Shown here one piece after another: positions 15,914-25,319 of a stretch of DNA of 64,000 nt (positions are counted from its first letter, which is position 1; each line of letters opens with the position of its first letter). The stretch lies in assembly GCA_963665705.1 (NCBI GenBank), contig OY762448.1, positions 5,518,001 to 5,582,000 on the forward strand, in the 5' to 3' direction. Both the position numbers and the translations under genes were made by a program. The notes under the pieces were generated by a model, which ran no database searches, had not been told where the DNA came from, and saw nothing but the letters and a program-made list of their open reading frames with translations. The stretch is from Saccharicrinis sp963665705 (GTDB taxonomy: Bacteria > Bacteroidota > Bacteroidia > Bacteroidales > Marinilabiliaceae).

Positions 15914-17968
15914 TTACATTGCTTCGTATCCTGTTAAATCTGATTCAAAGTTTTCAAGAGTAATGTTCGGAATAATTTCATTTTTTGATTTACTTGATCC
16001 GTTTCCATTTCCATTACTTTTTACTTGAGAATGTCCGTTTGTTTTATTGTATGTGGGAACCTTTTTTCTCCAGTTATTATTGTTTGAATCATCTATTGTA
16101 AAGAACCTTGTAATATTTTCAAGGTCTCCTGCCTGTGCTGCCATTTCTTCTGAACTACTAGCCATTTCTTCAGATGAGGAAGCGTTTTGTTGCGTTACCT
16201 GACTTAATTGTTGAATGGCCATATTGACTTGGTTAACACCAGATTCCTGTTCTCTACTTGCAGAAGCGATTTCTTCAACAAGGCGAGATGTTTCCTGAAT
16301 ATCTGGGACTATTGATTTTAGCATTTCATTAGAGTCTTCAGTCATCCTGAGTCCGGTTTCTGCTAATGCCACAATTTCGCTTGCTGCAACCTGACTTCTT
16401 TCAGCTAATTTTCTAACCTCTGCTGCAACAACTGCAAAACCTCTTCCTTGATCTCCTGCTCTAGCAGCTTCCACAGCTGCGTTAATAGCTAGTAAATCAG
16501 TTTTTTCTGCAATTTCAACTACTACATTAATTTTTGAAAAGATATCTCTTACAGCTTTCATGCTGTCTTCTGAAGCCACTGCTACTTGTTCAGCAGAATT
16601 TGATGATTTTCCTGAAATATCCATAGTTTTTATTGCATTCTCAGTGTTTTGCTGAATGTTAGCAGCCATTTCCTCCATAGATGATGAAACTTCTTCTGCA
16701 GCAGCGGCTTGTTCACTTACACCGGATGATATTTGTTGGGCACCAGAACTTAATTGCTGACTGGCTCCAGCTATATTATCTGCTCCATTTTTTATGTCTC
16801 CTACAATTTCCTGAAGTCTGTTAACCATCTGTCTTAGAGATAATGCTAGCTTTCCTATTTCATCTTTTTGCTCCACATCAATAGTGCTTGTCAAATCACC
16901 TTTGGCAACATTATTTGCAAATTTTACTGACTTATTAATAGGGTTTAGTAAATTTCTGGAAATAAAGACAGATAAACCTATGGCTAAGATAGCTGCAACA
17001 ATAATAAATATCATAACCCCAGCTTTTGTTTTTTGAGCTTCTTCAACCATTACTTTATCTGTTAGAATATGCTCTTCAGAAGTTTTTAATATTTCATCAA
17101 ATATTTCTCCTACATCATTTAGATATACCATGGTTTCATTATTGAAAATTTTATTGGCTTTTGTCATTCCAAGCAATGCATTTTCGAACCAATTTTCTAG
17201 TTGCTGTAATTCTGATTGCACCGATTGTGCCTTTTTAGTTAAGCTATTAGCGTAATATCTTTGAGCCGCAACTTTATTCCCATCTTGCAAATAATTATCT
17301 ATATTATGAATACTTAGATGTAATTCATCATGTGATTTTTCTATTTCAGATAAGTAATTGTTGATTTCTGGATGATCGGATTTGAGTCTAGCCACTTCAT
17401 CTGATTTTAACCACTTTCCAAAATTGCATAATGAAGGATCTTTTATGACATCTATTGATTTTTTGGAACCAATGTAGATGGCGTCTTTTACATTACTTAA
17501 CCATTTTGAGTGATCTAGTTCTGCTTGTTTTATTTTAAGTGCAACTTTCCAATCTATTTGAGTAAAAACATCGGAAATTTTTAATGCAGATTTATGTAGA
17601 TTTTCATGAGGTTCTGCAATTTTTTCAAAAAGTGGTTTTAGTGCAGGGGCTAAATGTTCTGCTTCTTTTCTACCTTCTCCATAATACCATTTTCCGAATG
17701 CACACTTATGATGATCTGTTTGTATATTTAATTCTGTTGTATTTTCGTCCGTAAGTAGTTCGTTCACATTGTTAGCCCAGAGCAAATGATCAACATACTT
17801 ATTTTCAAGTTCTGCTCTTAATTTATTTCCATCAATAACTTCTTCCGCATCAGTTAAAATATCACTAATACCTAATAAAGACCATGTGGCAGTAATAATC
17901 ATAACCACGATAATAGCACCAAAGGCTACTCCAAACTTTTTACTGAGTTTTAAATCATTCCATTTCAT
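15914..17968 (-). CDS. Methyl-accepting chemotaxis protein with tandem extracytoplasmic CZB domains
   Basis: A 684-residue receptor. TM1 (about 13-33) and TM2 (about 317-337) flank a sensor region holding two CZB (chemoreceptor zinc-binding) motifs with identical spacing: H61/C89/H121/H125 and H153/C181/H213/H217. Each has HxxW at its first His, FGKW after the Cys, and a final HxxxH. The repeat period is 92 residues. After TM2 come a HAMP domain (NPINKSVKFANNVAKGD) and a signalling hairpin with the tip DLLAINAAVEAARAGDQGRGFAVVA split across its conserved core. Ala/Glu/Gln-rich helices (SSSEEMAAS) are candidate methylation sites, although no CheR or CheB is nearby. The C-terminal 45 residues are a Gly/Asn/Ser linker. 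CZB domains are usually cytoplasmic. Confidence 0.92.
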   Translation of the reverse strand: MKWNDLKLSKKFGVAFGAIIVVMIITATWSLLGISDILTDAEEVIDGNKLRAELENKYVDHLLWANNVNELLTDENTTELNIQTDHHKCAFGKWYYGEGRKEAEHLAPALKPLFEKIAEPHENLHKSALKISDVFTQIDWKVALKIKQAELDHSKWLSNVKDAIYIGSKKSIDVIKDPSLCNFGKWLKSDEVARLKSDHPEINNYLSEIEKSHDELHLSIHNIDNYLQDGNKVAAQRYYANSLTKKAQSVQSELQQLENWFENALLGMTKANKIFNNETMVYLNDVGEIFDEILKTSEEHILTDKVMVEEAQKTKAGVMIFIIVAAILAIGLSVFISRNLLNPINKSVKFANNVAKGDLTSTIDVEQKDEIGKLALSLRQMVNRLQEIVGDIKNGADNIAGASQQLSSGAQQISSGVSEQAAAAEEVSSSMEEMAANIQQNTENAIKTMDISGKSSNSAEQVAVASEDSMKAVRDIFSKINVVVEIAEKTDLLAINAAVEAARAGDQGRGFAVVAAEVRKLAERSQVAASEIVALAETGLRMTEDSNEMLKSIVPDIQETSRLVEEIASASREQESGVNQVNMAIQQLSQVTQQNASSSEEMASSSEEMAAQAGDLENITRFFTIDDSNNNNWRKKVPTYNKTNGHSQVKSNGNGNGSSKSKNEIIPNITLENFESDLTGYEAM

Positions 17969-17992
17969 AATATATCAGTTGTTAAAGTTGTT

Positions 17993-18517
17993 TTATGAAG
18001 GTTGTGTTTCTGTTTCTATATTTTCCTGTACTTCAGTGGATAGTTTTTTTAGTTCTATAATTTCCTGTGATGCCATAACATCTTCTAGGTTTAAAAGCAT
18101 AATAAATTTTCCATTTCGATGAATTACGCCTCGTATATATTCAGAATTATAGCTTTGACTTACCTCAGGTACAGGTTTTATTTCATCTTCAATTATTTCA
18201 ATAACGTCAACAACTTTATCTGATTGGGCTCCTATTATTTGTTCTTGGTTGTTAATTAGTAAACTCATAACAATGACAACAAATTTTTCATCATCATTAT
18301 AATCTTCTAAATCAAATTTTAATCTTGTGTTTACAACCGGTATTACATTTCCTCTAAAGTTTACTACTCCTGAAATTGATTCAGGTGCTTTAGGTAGATT
18401 GGTAATACTGTGTTCCTCCCCGGTTTCAATTATTTCTAAAACTTTGTGAACGCTTACTGCAAACAATTCTTCTTGCAGACGAAAAAGTAAGTATGACTCT
18501 TTTGATTTAGTATCCAT
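17993..18517 (-). CDS. cheW: CheW-like coupling protein
   Basis: A 174-residue CheW domain protein that bridges chemoreceptor tips and CheA P5. Recognisable parts are YLLFRLQEELFAVSVHKVLEII, the NLPKAPESISGVVNFRGNVIPVV core (the conserved NxRG loop) and GVIHRNGKFIMLLNLEDVM near the end. The last ~20 residues are polar and Glu/Thr-rich. It is the first gene of the minus-strand che cluster, with mcp starting 24 nt downstream, so the pair is surely cotranscribed. It faces the divergent five-gene signalling cluster across a 400-bp gap. Confidence 0.92.
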   Translation of the reverse strand: MDTKSKESYLLFRLQEELFAVSVHKVLEIIETGEEHSITNLPKAPESISGVVNFRGNVIPVVNTRLKFDLEDYNDDEKFVVIVMSLLINNQEQIIGAQSDKVVDVIEIIEDEIKPVPEVSQSYNSEYIRGVIHRNGKFIMLLNLEDVMASQEIIELKKLSTEVQENIETETQPS

Positions 18518-18917
18518 AATCTTATTATTTGATAATGCATTGTGAATGAAATCAAAAGTACATTGCGTGGATTTTACACGCTAGATGAATTATGACTGTT
18601 TATTTATATATAAAGATGTGTTGCATATGATACAAAATTACTGTAATTTCATTTGTAAAATTTTTTTATACAAAAATAGCGTGTTGAATATTTAATGATC
18701 TGTAAGTGACCTAATCCTTATAAAATCAGTGATTTTTAATGGAACGACAAATTTAAATCATTGTATAAAGGGTTGTATTTTTATAGTACTTTAGGGTTAG
18801 AGAGATAAGAAATAGTACCTTTTTGATGTTTGAAACTGCACAAAAAGAAACTTATATATAGGTTGGGCGTATGGTCGCTATCATTATTACTATATTACAA
18901 TACAATGATATTATTAT
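18518..18917. other. 400-bp divergent intergenic region between che and signalling clusters
   Basis: No ORF or RNA gene is seen. Minus-strand matches to TAnnTTTG occur at 18633-18640, 18671-18678 and 18748-18755, but none has a clear -33 TTTG at 18-21 nt. I saw no canonical match on the plus strand; CCTTTTTG near 18818 is one base too long. The region must hold both promoters, and I cannot place them firmly. Its AT content is very high, with no long inverted repeat noticed. Confidence 0.4.
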
Positions 18918-20369
18918 ATGCAGAGTTCAACCAAAGACATAATTTTAATTATTGAGAAAGACCCTGATAATACTAAACTATTCTCTTTAATTTTTAGAGA
19001 TCAAGATTTTCACGTGTTATATTCTCAAAAAATTTCAGATGCTCAAAAACTTATAGATAGATTTGAAATTAAACTGGTTATTTCCGATTTAATTAATGTA
19101 GATGGTGATATCATTGATTTTTTTGAGAGAATTGAAAATGTGTATCCTGATGTAAAGCGTGTTTTATTAACTGATTATATAGATAATGAAAAATTATCTG
19201 ATGCTATTAATAGAGGAAGAATTTTTAATTATTTAAGAAAACCTATAGATCCTAAAAAGTTAAATGTACTTATTAGAAATGCATTAAATCACTATAATCT
19301 TACTAAAAAAAATGTTAGTCTGTTAATTGATTTAAAACTAAAAAATACAGAGTTAAGCAAGTTACTTGTAGAACTAAAAAATGAGGAAAAGAAGTTCCGA
19401 AACATATTTAATTCAAGTCCGGATCCTAGTTATATCATTAAATGTGATGGTGAGGTTCTTTTATATAATCAAAGTGCTAAAGAAATTTGTGAGTGCAATA
19501 ATATAGCTTGCGATTCTCATAGTATTTTCAACCTAATTTATTCAGATAATATAACAGAGTTGAAAAAGTACATTGCTGGTGTAAATGAACATACTAATTC
19601 TATAATTGAGGTATTTATTGAGTCTCCTGACAAACAAAAGATTACTTATTACGAGTTAAAAGGATATACTTTAAAATATAAAGATGAGGAATGTATAAGA
19701 ATTACTTTACGTGATGTTTCAGCTAAAAAGGAACTTGAAAAAAAAGTGATTCAAACAATTATTCAAACGGAGGAAAAAGAAAGAAAACGTTTTGCACAGG
19801 AATTACATGATGGAATAGGTCCTTTATTAAGCACAACTAAACTTTATTTACAATGGTTCAATAAGCCTGAGTCAAAGATGAATAAAGGAATTATTATTTC
19901 AAAAATGGAAGAAACACTTGAGGAAACTGTTGCAAGTATAAGAGAAATATCAAATAATTTAAGTCCAAATACACTCAATAATTTTGGATTGGGAGCGGCT
20001 TTAAAAACATTTATTAATCGTATCAGAAGTGTTTCAGGTATACATTTTATTTATGTAAATAAACTTACTAAAAGATTAAATGAGCAAGTAGAAATTACAA
20101 TTTACAGATTGGTATGCGAGTTAATTAATAATGCAATTAAGCATTCAGAAGCTCAGGAAGTAAATATCCAAATTGAAGAGCGAGATGAAATTGATATTAC
20201 GTTTAAAGATAATGGAAAAGGATTTAATGTAGAAGAGAAGTTGGTAGAAGGTAAAGGGGCCGGGTTAATAAATTTGAGTACCAGAATTCAATCTTTAGGA
20301 GGTCAATATCAAATAGATTCTAAGCCAGGAAAAGGAACAAAAGTTCATATAAAGATAAATGCAAATTAA
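18918..20369 (+). CDS. Receiver-PAS-HisKA_3 histidine kinase
   Basis: A soluble 483-residue kinase. An N-terminal receiver domain (1-130) has phospho-acceptor D57 and K108 (RKP). A PAS domain (about 155-270) carries a Cys cluster, C191, C193 and C198. Then come the HisKA_3 dimerisation domain with H297 in ELHDGIGPLL and an ATPase with N405 in LINNAIKHS, DNGKGF and GKGAGL. HisKA_3 kinases (NarX/DegS class) normally pair with NarL-type regulators, and exactly such a regulator begins 26 nt downstream. No membrane segment is present, so the input is cytosolic: the receiver, which can be phosphorylated by another kinase, plus the PAS ligand. It is the first gene of a five-gene plus-strand cluster. 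Confidence 0.9.
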   Translation: MQSSTKDIILIIEKDPDNTKLFSLIFRDQDFHVLYSQKISDAQKLIDRFEIKLVISDLINVDGDIIDFFERIENVYPDVKRVLLTDYIDNEKLSDAINRGRIFNYLRKPIDPKKLNVLIRNALNHYNLTKKNVSLLIDLKLKNTELSKLLVELKNEEKKFRNIFNSSPDPSYIIKCDGEVLLYNQSAKEICECNNIACDSHSIFNLIYSDNITELKKYIAGVNEHTNSIIEVFIESPDKQKITYYELKGYTLKYKDEECIRITLRDVSAKKELEKKVIQTIIQTEEKERKRFAQELHDGIGPLLSTTKLYLQWFNKPESKMNKGIIISKMEETLEETVASIREISNNLSPNTLNNFGLGAALKTFINRIRSVSGIHFIYVNKLTKRLNEQVEITIYRLVCELINNAIKHSEAQEVNIQIEERDEIDITFKDNGKGFNVEEKLVEGKGAGLINLSTRIQSLGGQYQIDSKPGKGTKVHIKINAN

Positions 20370-20395
20370 ATACTCACTAATATTATATTTTAGAT

Positions 20396-21043
20396 ATGGC
20401 TAAAGCTAAGTTATACCTTGTTGATGATCATCAAATTTTTAGAGAAGGATTAAGAAATTTAATTGAGATAGAGGGGATAGGAGATGTAGTTGGAGAATCA
20501 AATAATGGAAAAGATTTTCTTGAAAAAATTGATAATTTCGATGTTGATCTTGTGTTAATGGATATTTCCATGCCTATTATGAATGGAATAGAGGCAACAA
20601 CGTTGGCTATAGAAAAAAATCCGGAACTCAAAGTTATGGCCTTATCTATGAATGGTGATGAAGATTACTATTATAAAATGATTGAAGCAGGTGTTAAGGG
20701 TTTTCTTTTAAAGGATAGTGGTATTAAAGAAATAGAAAGAGCTATATTTTCAGTGATTGATGGAGATTCTTATTTTTCAAATGAGTTATTGAGAAGAATA
20801 ATATCAAATTTAGCCAAGCCAACAGACAAAAAAAATGAAATAGATGGATTATTGTCTGGAAGAGAAAAGGAAGTGTTAATTGAGATCTGTAATGGATTAA
20901 CAAATGATGAAATTGCAGATAAACTCTTTATTAGTGCCCAAACAGTAAAAGGGCATCGAAGTAATATATTATCAAAAACCAATTGTAGAAATAGTGCAAG
21001 TCTTGTTATGTTTGCTATTAAAAACAAAATTGTGGAGTTATAA
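20396..21043 (+). CDS. NarL/FixJ-family response regulator
   Basis: 215 residues: a receiver domain (1-120) with the acidic pair D10-D11, phospho-acceptor D56 in LMDISMP, S84 and K106 (LLKDSG), followed by a LuxR-type helix-turn-helix (about 148-210): LSGREKEVLIEICNGLTNDEI, then TVKGHRSNIL. All phosphorylation residues are in place. It is the only DNA-binding output in the five-gene cluster and is the cognate partner of the HisKA_3 kinase 26 nt upstream by family logic. Its targets are unknown; the divergent che promoter 2 kb away is an obvious candidate. Confidence 0.93.
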   Translation: MAKAKLYLVDDHQIFREGLRNLIEIEGIGDVVGESNNGKDFLEKIDNFDVDLVLMDISMPIMNGIEATTLAIEKNPELKVMALSMNGDEDYYYKMIEAGVKGFLLKDSGIKEIERAIFSVIDGDSYFSNELLRRIISNLAKPTDKKNEIDGLLSGREKEVLIEICNGLTNDEIADKLFISAQTVKGHRSNILSKTNCRNSASLVMFAIKNKIVEL

Positions 21044-21078
21044 GTTTTTGTATTAATATTTCTTTACAAACCTAGACT

Positions 21079-24066
21079 ATGGAAGAAAAAATGCAAGTTG
21101 CCTGGACCCGCCAAATGCACCAAATAAAAAAGCTTTCTCTTAGTTCTGTTGTTTTTATGGTTGAGATACAGGATTCAGAGGCAAGTATTATAGCTTCGAC
21201 TGATCATGTTGGTTATGATTATGATATAAATAAATCTTTAAGTATTTCGGAATTTGGGTTAACAAATATCTTAAATGGTAAAGATATTGTAAATTATATA
21301 GACAATTTTAAATTTAATTTAAAGTCTTCGTTATCTGTTGCAATTAAAAGTGATCCTGATTGTGTTTGGGGAGCTATAGTATTGCTTAGTGATAAACCTC
21401 ATTCATATTCTTATGAAATTGAACAGGATGTAATCATCTTTGCACAAACTATTTCAAATTCAATTCAATTACATAGTTTCAACAATACGCTTAAAGGTAA
21501 TGTTGATTTGCAGTCAGATATAGCACTGGATTTCTTCTTGAAGTCGATTAGTGGAGTGCCATGGCGCTTAAATTTCAAAACAAAAAAATTTATTTATATA
21601 GGATCACAGGCAAAGAGTATTTTAGGATATGATATGGAGGATTGGTCATCTCTTACAGAATGGAGTAATTCAATATTGCCTGAGGACCGAGAAAAAGCAC
21701 TTAATTATTGCTATAATATGAGTGTTAAAGGTAATGATCATGCATTGGAATATAGGATTGTAAAAAAGAATGGAGAGATTTTATGGATAAAAGATATCGT
21801 AAAAGTAATAACAGATAGTACTAATGAAACGTTAGAGTTGTTTGGGGTAATGATCAATATTTCCCATACTAAACAAAGTGAAAATAATTTATCTGCGCTC
21901 AATAGTCAATTAAAGTATATACTAAACGCTACAAATACAGTATTAAGTATTATTGATGATAATTGTAAAATCATATTTCATAGTCATACGGATATTACCT
22001 CTATTCAACAGAATTGCTATGTCTATTTTGCTGGAAGAAAGAGTATGTGTTCATATTGTCCCAGATTGAAAAAGTCTAAAACGAAAAGAACTTATGTAGA
22101 TAAAATTGGGGATAAAACATATCAAGTAACAGCTTTCCCATTTGAAATAGATTTAAATAAATGGCATGTTGCAGAAATTAGAATTGATATTACAGATAGA
22201 GTTACGAAAGAAAATGAAATAATGGCGCTCAAAGATACTTTGGAGTTTAGCATGGCAGCTGGTAATATTGGTTTTTTTGAATATAATATAAAAGAGAAAT
22301 TTTTTAAAACGAATAAAGTATTTAAAGATATTACAGGTTATGAATTAGATACAGAATATATTGATGCTGATTGGGTTTTATCTCGATTTCATCCAGATGA
22401 TGTTGAAAATATAAAGATTGCTTTTTCTAGAGGAGCTAATTATCATATTGATTTTGAATGTCGCTTATTAAGTGCTAATAATGACTATATATGGATTAGC
22501 TATGCAGGCCAGATATCTGAATACGATACAGATAATAATCCTGTTGTAGTTTCAGGTGTCATAAAAGATATTACTTCAACAAAAGATTTACTATATGATT
22601 TGTTACTTGAACGAAACAGAAGTTTAAGAGCAAGTTCGGCAAAGTCAACATTTTTAGCTAACATGTCTCATGAAATACGTACTCCTATGAATGCAATCAT
22701 TGGATTTACAGAGTTACTTAGTAAACATGTTATAGAACCTCCTTTTAATGGATATCTTAAATCTATTAAATCGAGTGGTAAAGTGTTGTTGGATTTGATT
22801 AATGACTTGCTTGATTTTGAAAAGATAGAAGCTGGTAAAATGGTGATAAATAGTGAAAACACCGACTTTAAATTATTAGTTTATGAAATAAAACAAACTT
22901 TTTTAATATTAGCTAAGGAGAAGAATGTTGATCTTATTGTGTATGGAGCTGATTATTTCCCAAAATCTATATTTGTAGACGGTTTAAAACTGAGACAAGT
23001 ACTTCTGAATTTAGTTAATAATGCCTTGAAATTTACTGATAGTGGAAGTGTAACCATTCAATATGATTTTTCCATCCATGAGGGTAATGATGATGGTATT
23101 TTATCTTTCTCTGTTACCGATACTGGAATTGGAGTGCCAAATGAAAAAAAACAAAAAATATTTGAACCTTTTGTTCAGGAAAAAAATCAAAATGAAAACA
23201 AATATCAAGGTACCGGACTTGGACTATCAATAGTTCAGAATTTAATCCATATGATGGGTGGAAGTATTTCATTAGTAAGTGAGTTAGGAAAAGGAAGTAG
23301 TTTTTCTATATCAATACCAAATATAAAGTCTTCTGCTATTGTGGGTGGTGAATTTGATCTGGATTATACCGATAGTAGAGATTTCTTGTTTAATAATGAA
23401 TTAGTTTTAATTGCTGATCCTATTGATTCAAATAGAGAGGTTTTGTGCGAAATGTGCAAAAGTCTAGGATTTCGCTGTATTTCTGTTGCAAATGGTAATG
23501 AGGCCTTAGAAAATATCACTGAGGAAATTGATATGGTGATAATGGATTTAGAAATAAATGAAAAACACGAATATCACACCATACAAAAGATCAGGGAACA
23601 AAAGTCTCTTTCATCGTTACCCGTTTTGGCAATATCTACGCGAAATAAAGATATCTATAGGGATAAAGTAACTGAATGTGGATTTTCAGGATTTGTTTCA
23701 AAACCTATTAGAGAAAAGGATTTAGTTGAAGAACTATCTAAATATTTTACTCCTATAAATTCGAGTGATGAAAATTATGAAGCTTATATAGATAGTAAGG
23801 ATTTTACGACTGAAGATTTGGAATATGTTATAAGTGAATTTAATACTAAGATTATTCCTATTTGGAATGAGTTGTGTGAAATGCTTTCCTCTGAGAAGTT
23901 AAATTTATTTGTTACCGAGTTAAAAGCTCTGCAAGATAAAGTAACATGGACTGATTTGAATGATTTTAATATAAAGCTGGATACTGCAATAAAATCTTTT
24001 GATTTTGAGACAATTCAAAAGTTAATTCGTAATTTCAATATATTTATTCGAAATCTCGATTTGTAA
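21079..24066 (+). CDS. Soluble hybrid histidine kinase with Cys-rich PAS and C-terminal receiver
   Basis: A 995-residue cytosolic protein with no membrane segment. The N-terminal ~140 residues look GAF-like. Three PAS domains follow (about 150-265, 275-375 and 385-500). The second carries C313, C324 and C327 in the pattern C-x10-C-x2-C (CYVYFAGRKSMCSYCP). The kinase core has H531 (SHEIRTPMNA), N648 (LVNNALKFT), DTGIGVP from D681 and GTGLGL at 711-716. A receiver domain follows (about 773-890) with D823 and K875. The last ~95 residues are helical, with no Hpt-type His-x-x-Lys-Gly box seen. It could pass phosphate to receivers of neighbouring proteins. It begins 35 nt after the NarL regulator. 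Confidence 0.88.
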   Translation: MEEKMQVAWTRQMHQIKKLSLSSVVFMVEIQDSEASIIASTDHVGYDYDINKSLSISEFGLTNILNGKDIVNYIDNFKFNLKSSLSVAIKSDPDCVWGAIVLLSDKPHSYSYEIEQDVIIFAQTISNSIQLHSFNNTLKGNVDLQSDIALDFFLKSISGVPWRLNFKTKKFIYIGSQAKSILGYDMEDWSSLTEWSNSILPEDREKALNYCYNMSVKGNDHALEYRIVKKNGEILWIKDIVKVITDSTNETLELFGVMINISHTKQSENNLSALNSQLKYILNATNTVLSIIDDNCKIIFHSHTDITSIQQNCYVYFAGRKSMCSYCPRLKKSKTKRTYVDKIGDKTYQVTAFPFEIDLNKWHVAEIRIDITDRVTKENEIMALKDTLEFSMAAGNIGFFEYNIKEKFFKTNKVFKDITGYELDTEYIDADWVLSRFHPDDVENIKIAFSRGANYHIDFECRLLSANNDYIWISYAGQISEYDTDNNPVVVSGVIKDITSTKDLLYDLLLERNRSLRASSAKSTFLANMSHEIRTPMNAIIGFTELLSKHVIEPPFNGYLKSIKSSGKVLLDLINDLLDFEKIEAGKMVINSENTDFKLLVYEIKQTFLILAKEKNVDLIVYGADYFPKSIFVDGLKLRQVLLNLVNNALKFTDSGSVTIQYDFSIHEGNDDGILSFSVTDTGIGVPNEKKQKIFEPFVQEKNQNENKYQGTGLGLSIVQNLIHMMGGSISLVSELGKGSSFSISIPNIKSSAIVGGEFDLDYTDSRDFLFNNELVLIADPIDSNREVLCEMCKSLGFRCISVANGNEALENITEEIDMVIMDLEINEKHEYHTIQKIREQKSLSSLPVLAISTRNKDIYRDKVTECGFSGFVSKPIREKDLVEELSKYFTPINSSDENYEAYIDSKDFTTEDLEYVISEFNTKIIPIWNELCEMLSSEKLNLFVTELKALQDKVTWTDLNDFNIKLDTAIKSFDFETIQKLIRNFNIFIRNLDL

Positions 24067-24102
24067 ATTAGATATTAATCTTTGTTTGAAGAAATATATA
24101 AC

Positions 24103-25272
24103 ATGAATAATAAAGTTCTCGTTGTTGATGATAATCCTAAAAACTTACAAGTAGTTGCTGCGCTCCTTACTGAAAATGATTATACTGTTGAGGTGGCTTT
24201 AAATGGGAAAACAGCTCTTAAGTGGGTAAAAAACACCTTATTTGATGCTATTCTATTGGATGTGATGATGCCTGAAATGGATGGATTTACAACTTGTGAG
24301 TTAATAAAAAAGCAGACTTCTAGTTGTAATGTTCCCATTATATTTTTAACTGCTCGTCATGATATTGAGAGTATTACGGATGGTTTTACTAAGGGCGGAG
24401 TAGATTATATTACTAAACCATTTAACCAACAGGAATTATTAGCACGTTTAAAAACGCATATTGAATTAAAACAATCCAGAGAGAAACTATTAGATTTAAA
24501 TGGATGGCTCCAATCTGAGATTCAAAAGAAAACTGAAGAACTTATTGATGCGAATAAAAATCTTATCAATGCATATGAAGAGTTGAAAAAGTTAGATAAA
24601 GCAAAAAATGATTTTTTAAATACAATAAGTCATGAATTAAGAACACCTTTAAACGGTATTATTGGATCAATTAATTTATTGCATTCTTTTAAACATGATG
24701 AACAAGTTATTGAAATTCTTAAGCTGTTAGAAACTTCAGTTAATAATCTTGAGAAATATTCGTATGCTGCTTTACAAATATCTAATCTTCAACTTAAAGG
24801 AGAGTCTCAGCTTAGTAGTTATGAATTAGATATTATCCCATTTTTAAGGTATCTGGTTAGTTCTATTCAATCTAAATGCGAAGAAAAGAAATTAGATATA
24901 AAAATAACAAAAAGCATTTCTGAAGCGGACGTCAATATAGATCAGGCATTAATGAGTACAGCTATTATGTCTTTACTTGAGAGTTCTATTATATATACTA
25001 AAGAAGGGGGTATTTCTGTTTGTGTTTCTCTTTCTAATGATTATGTAGAGATTCAAATTGAAGATACCGGGAGTTTGTTTGCAGGAACCGAGCTGCAACA
25101 TTTTTTCAACTCAATTAAAAACCAGAATTATCAATTCGAACGTAATCATGCTATTGAATTATATTTAGCTCGTATTATAATTTTATTGCATAAAGGTGAA
25201 CTCGAATTAAATAATAGATCAGATTTAAAAGGAGCTATTACAACAATAAAACTACCTTTAGTAAAGAGGTGA
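24103..25272 (+). CDS. Receiver-HisKA protein with degenerate ATPase domain (likely pseudokinase)
   Basis: 389 residues from the ATG at 24103; the TTG at 24082 is less likely. An intact receiver domain (1-120) has D9/D10, phospho-acceptor D53, T83 and K105. A coiled coil (125-170) leads to a normal phosphoacceptor helix SHELRTPLNG with H177. The ATPase fold follows but its boxes are lost: the N box reads LLESSIIYT (Asn replaced by S294), the G1 box keeps DTG at 321-323 but not the following G-x-G, and where G2 should read GTGLGL the sequence is NHAIEL (349-354). It could still relay phosphate between receiver and His, or act as a binding partner, but probably cannot bind ATP. Fourth gene of the cluster. 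Confidence 0.85.
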   Translation: MNNKVLVVDDNPKNLQVVAALLTENDYTVEVALNGKTALKWVKNTLFDAILLDVMMPEMDGFTTCELIKKQTSSCNVPIIFLTARHDIESITDGFTKGGVDYITKPFNQQELLARLKTHIELKQSREKLLDLNGWLQSEIQKKTEELIDANKNLINAYEELKKLDKAKNDFLNTISHELRTPLNGIIGSINLLHSFKHDEQVIEILKLLETSVNNLEKYSYAALQISNLQLKGESQLSSYELDIIPFLRYLVSSIQSKCEEKKLDIKITKSISEADVNIDQALMSTAIMSLLESSIIYTKEGGISVCVSLSNDYVEIQIEDTGSLFAGTELQHFFNSIKNQNYQFERNHAIELYLARIIILLHKGELELNNRSDLKGAITTIKLPLVKR

Positions 25273-25319
25273 AATTTATAAGCTGTTTATTAATAATAGA
25301 GAATAATTAAATTTTTTAA

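Noticed and set aside
18518..18917. Several TAnnTTTG-like boxes as che promoters
   Set aside because: None has a -33 element at the right spacing. In DNA this AT-rich such boxes arise often by chance, so they were noted but not called.
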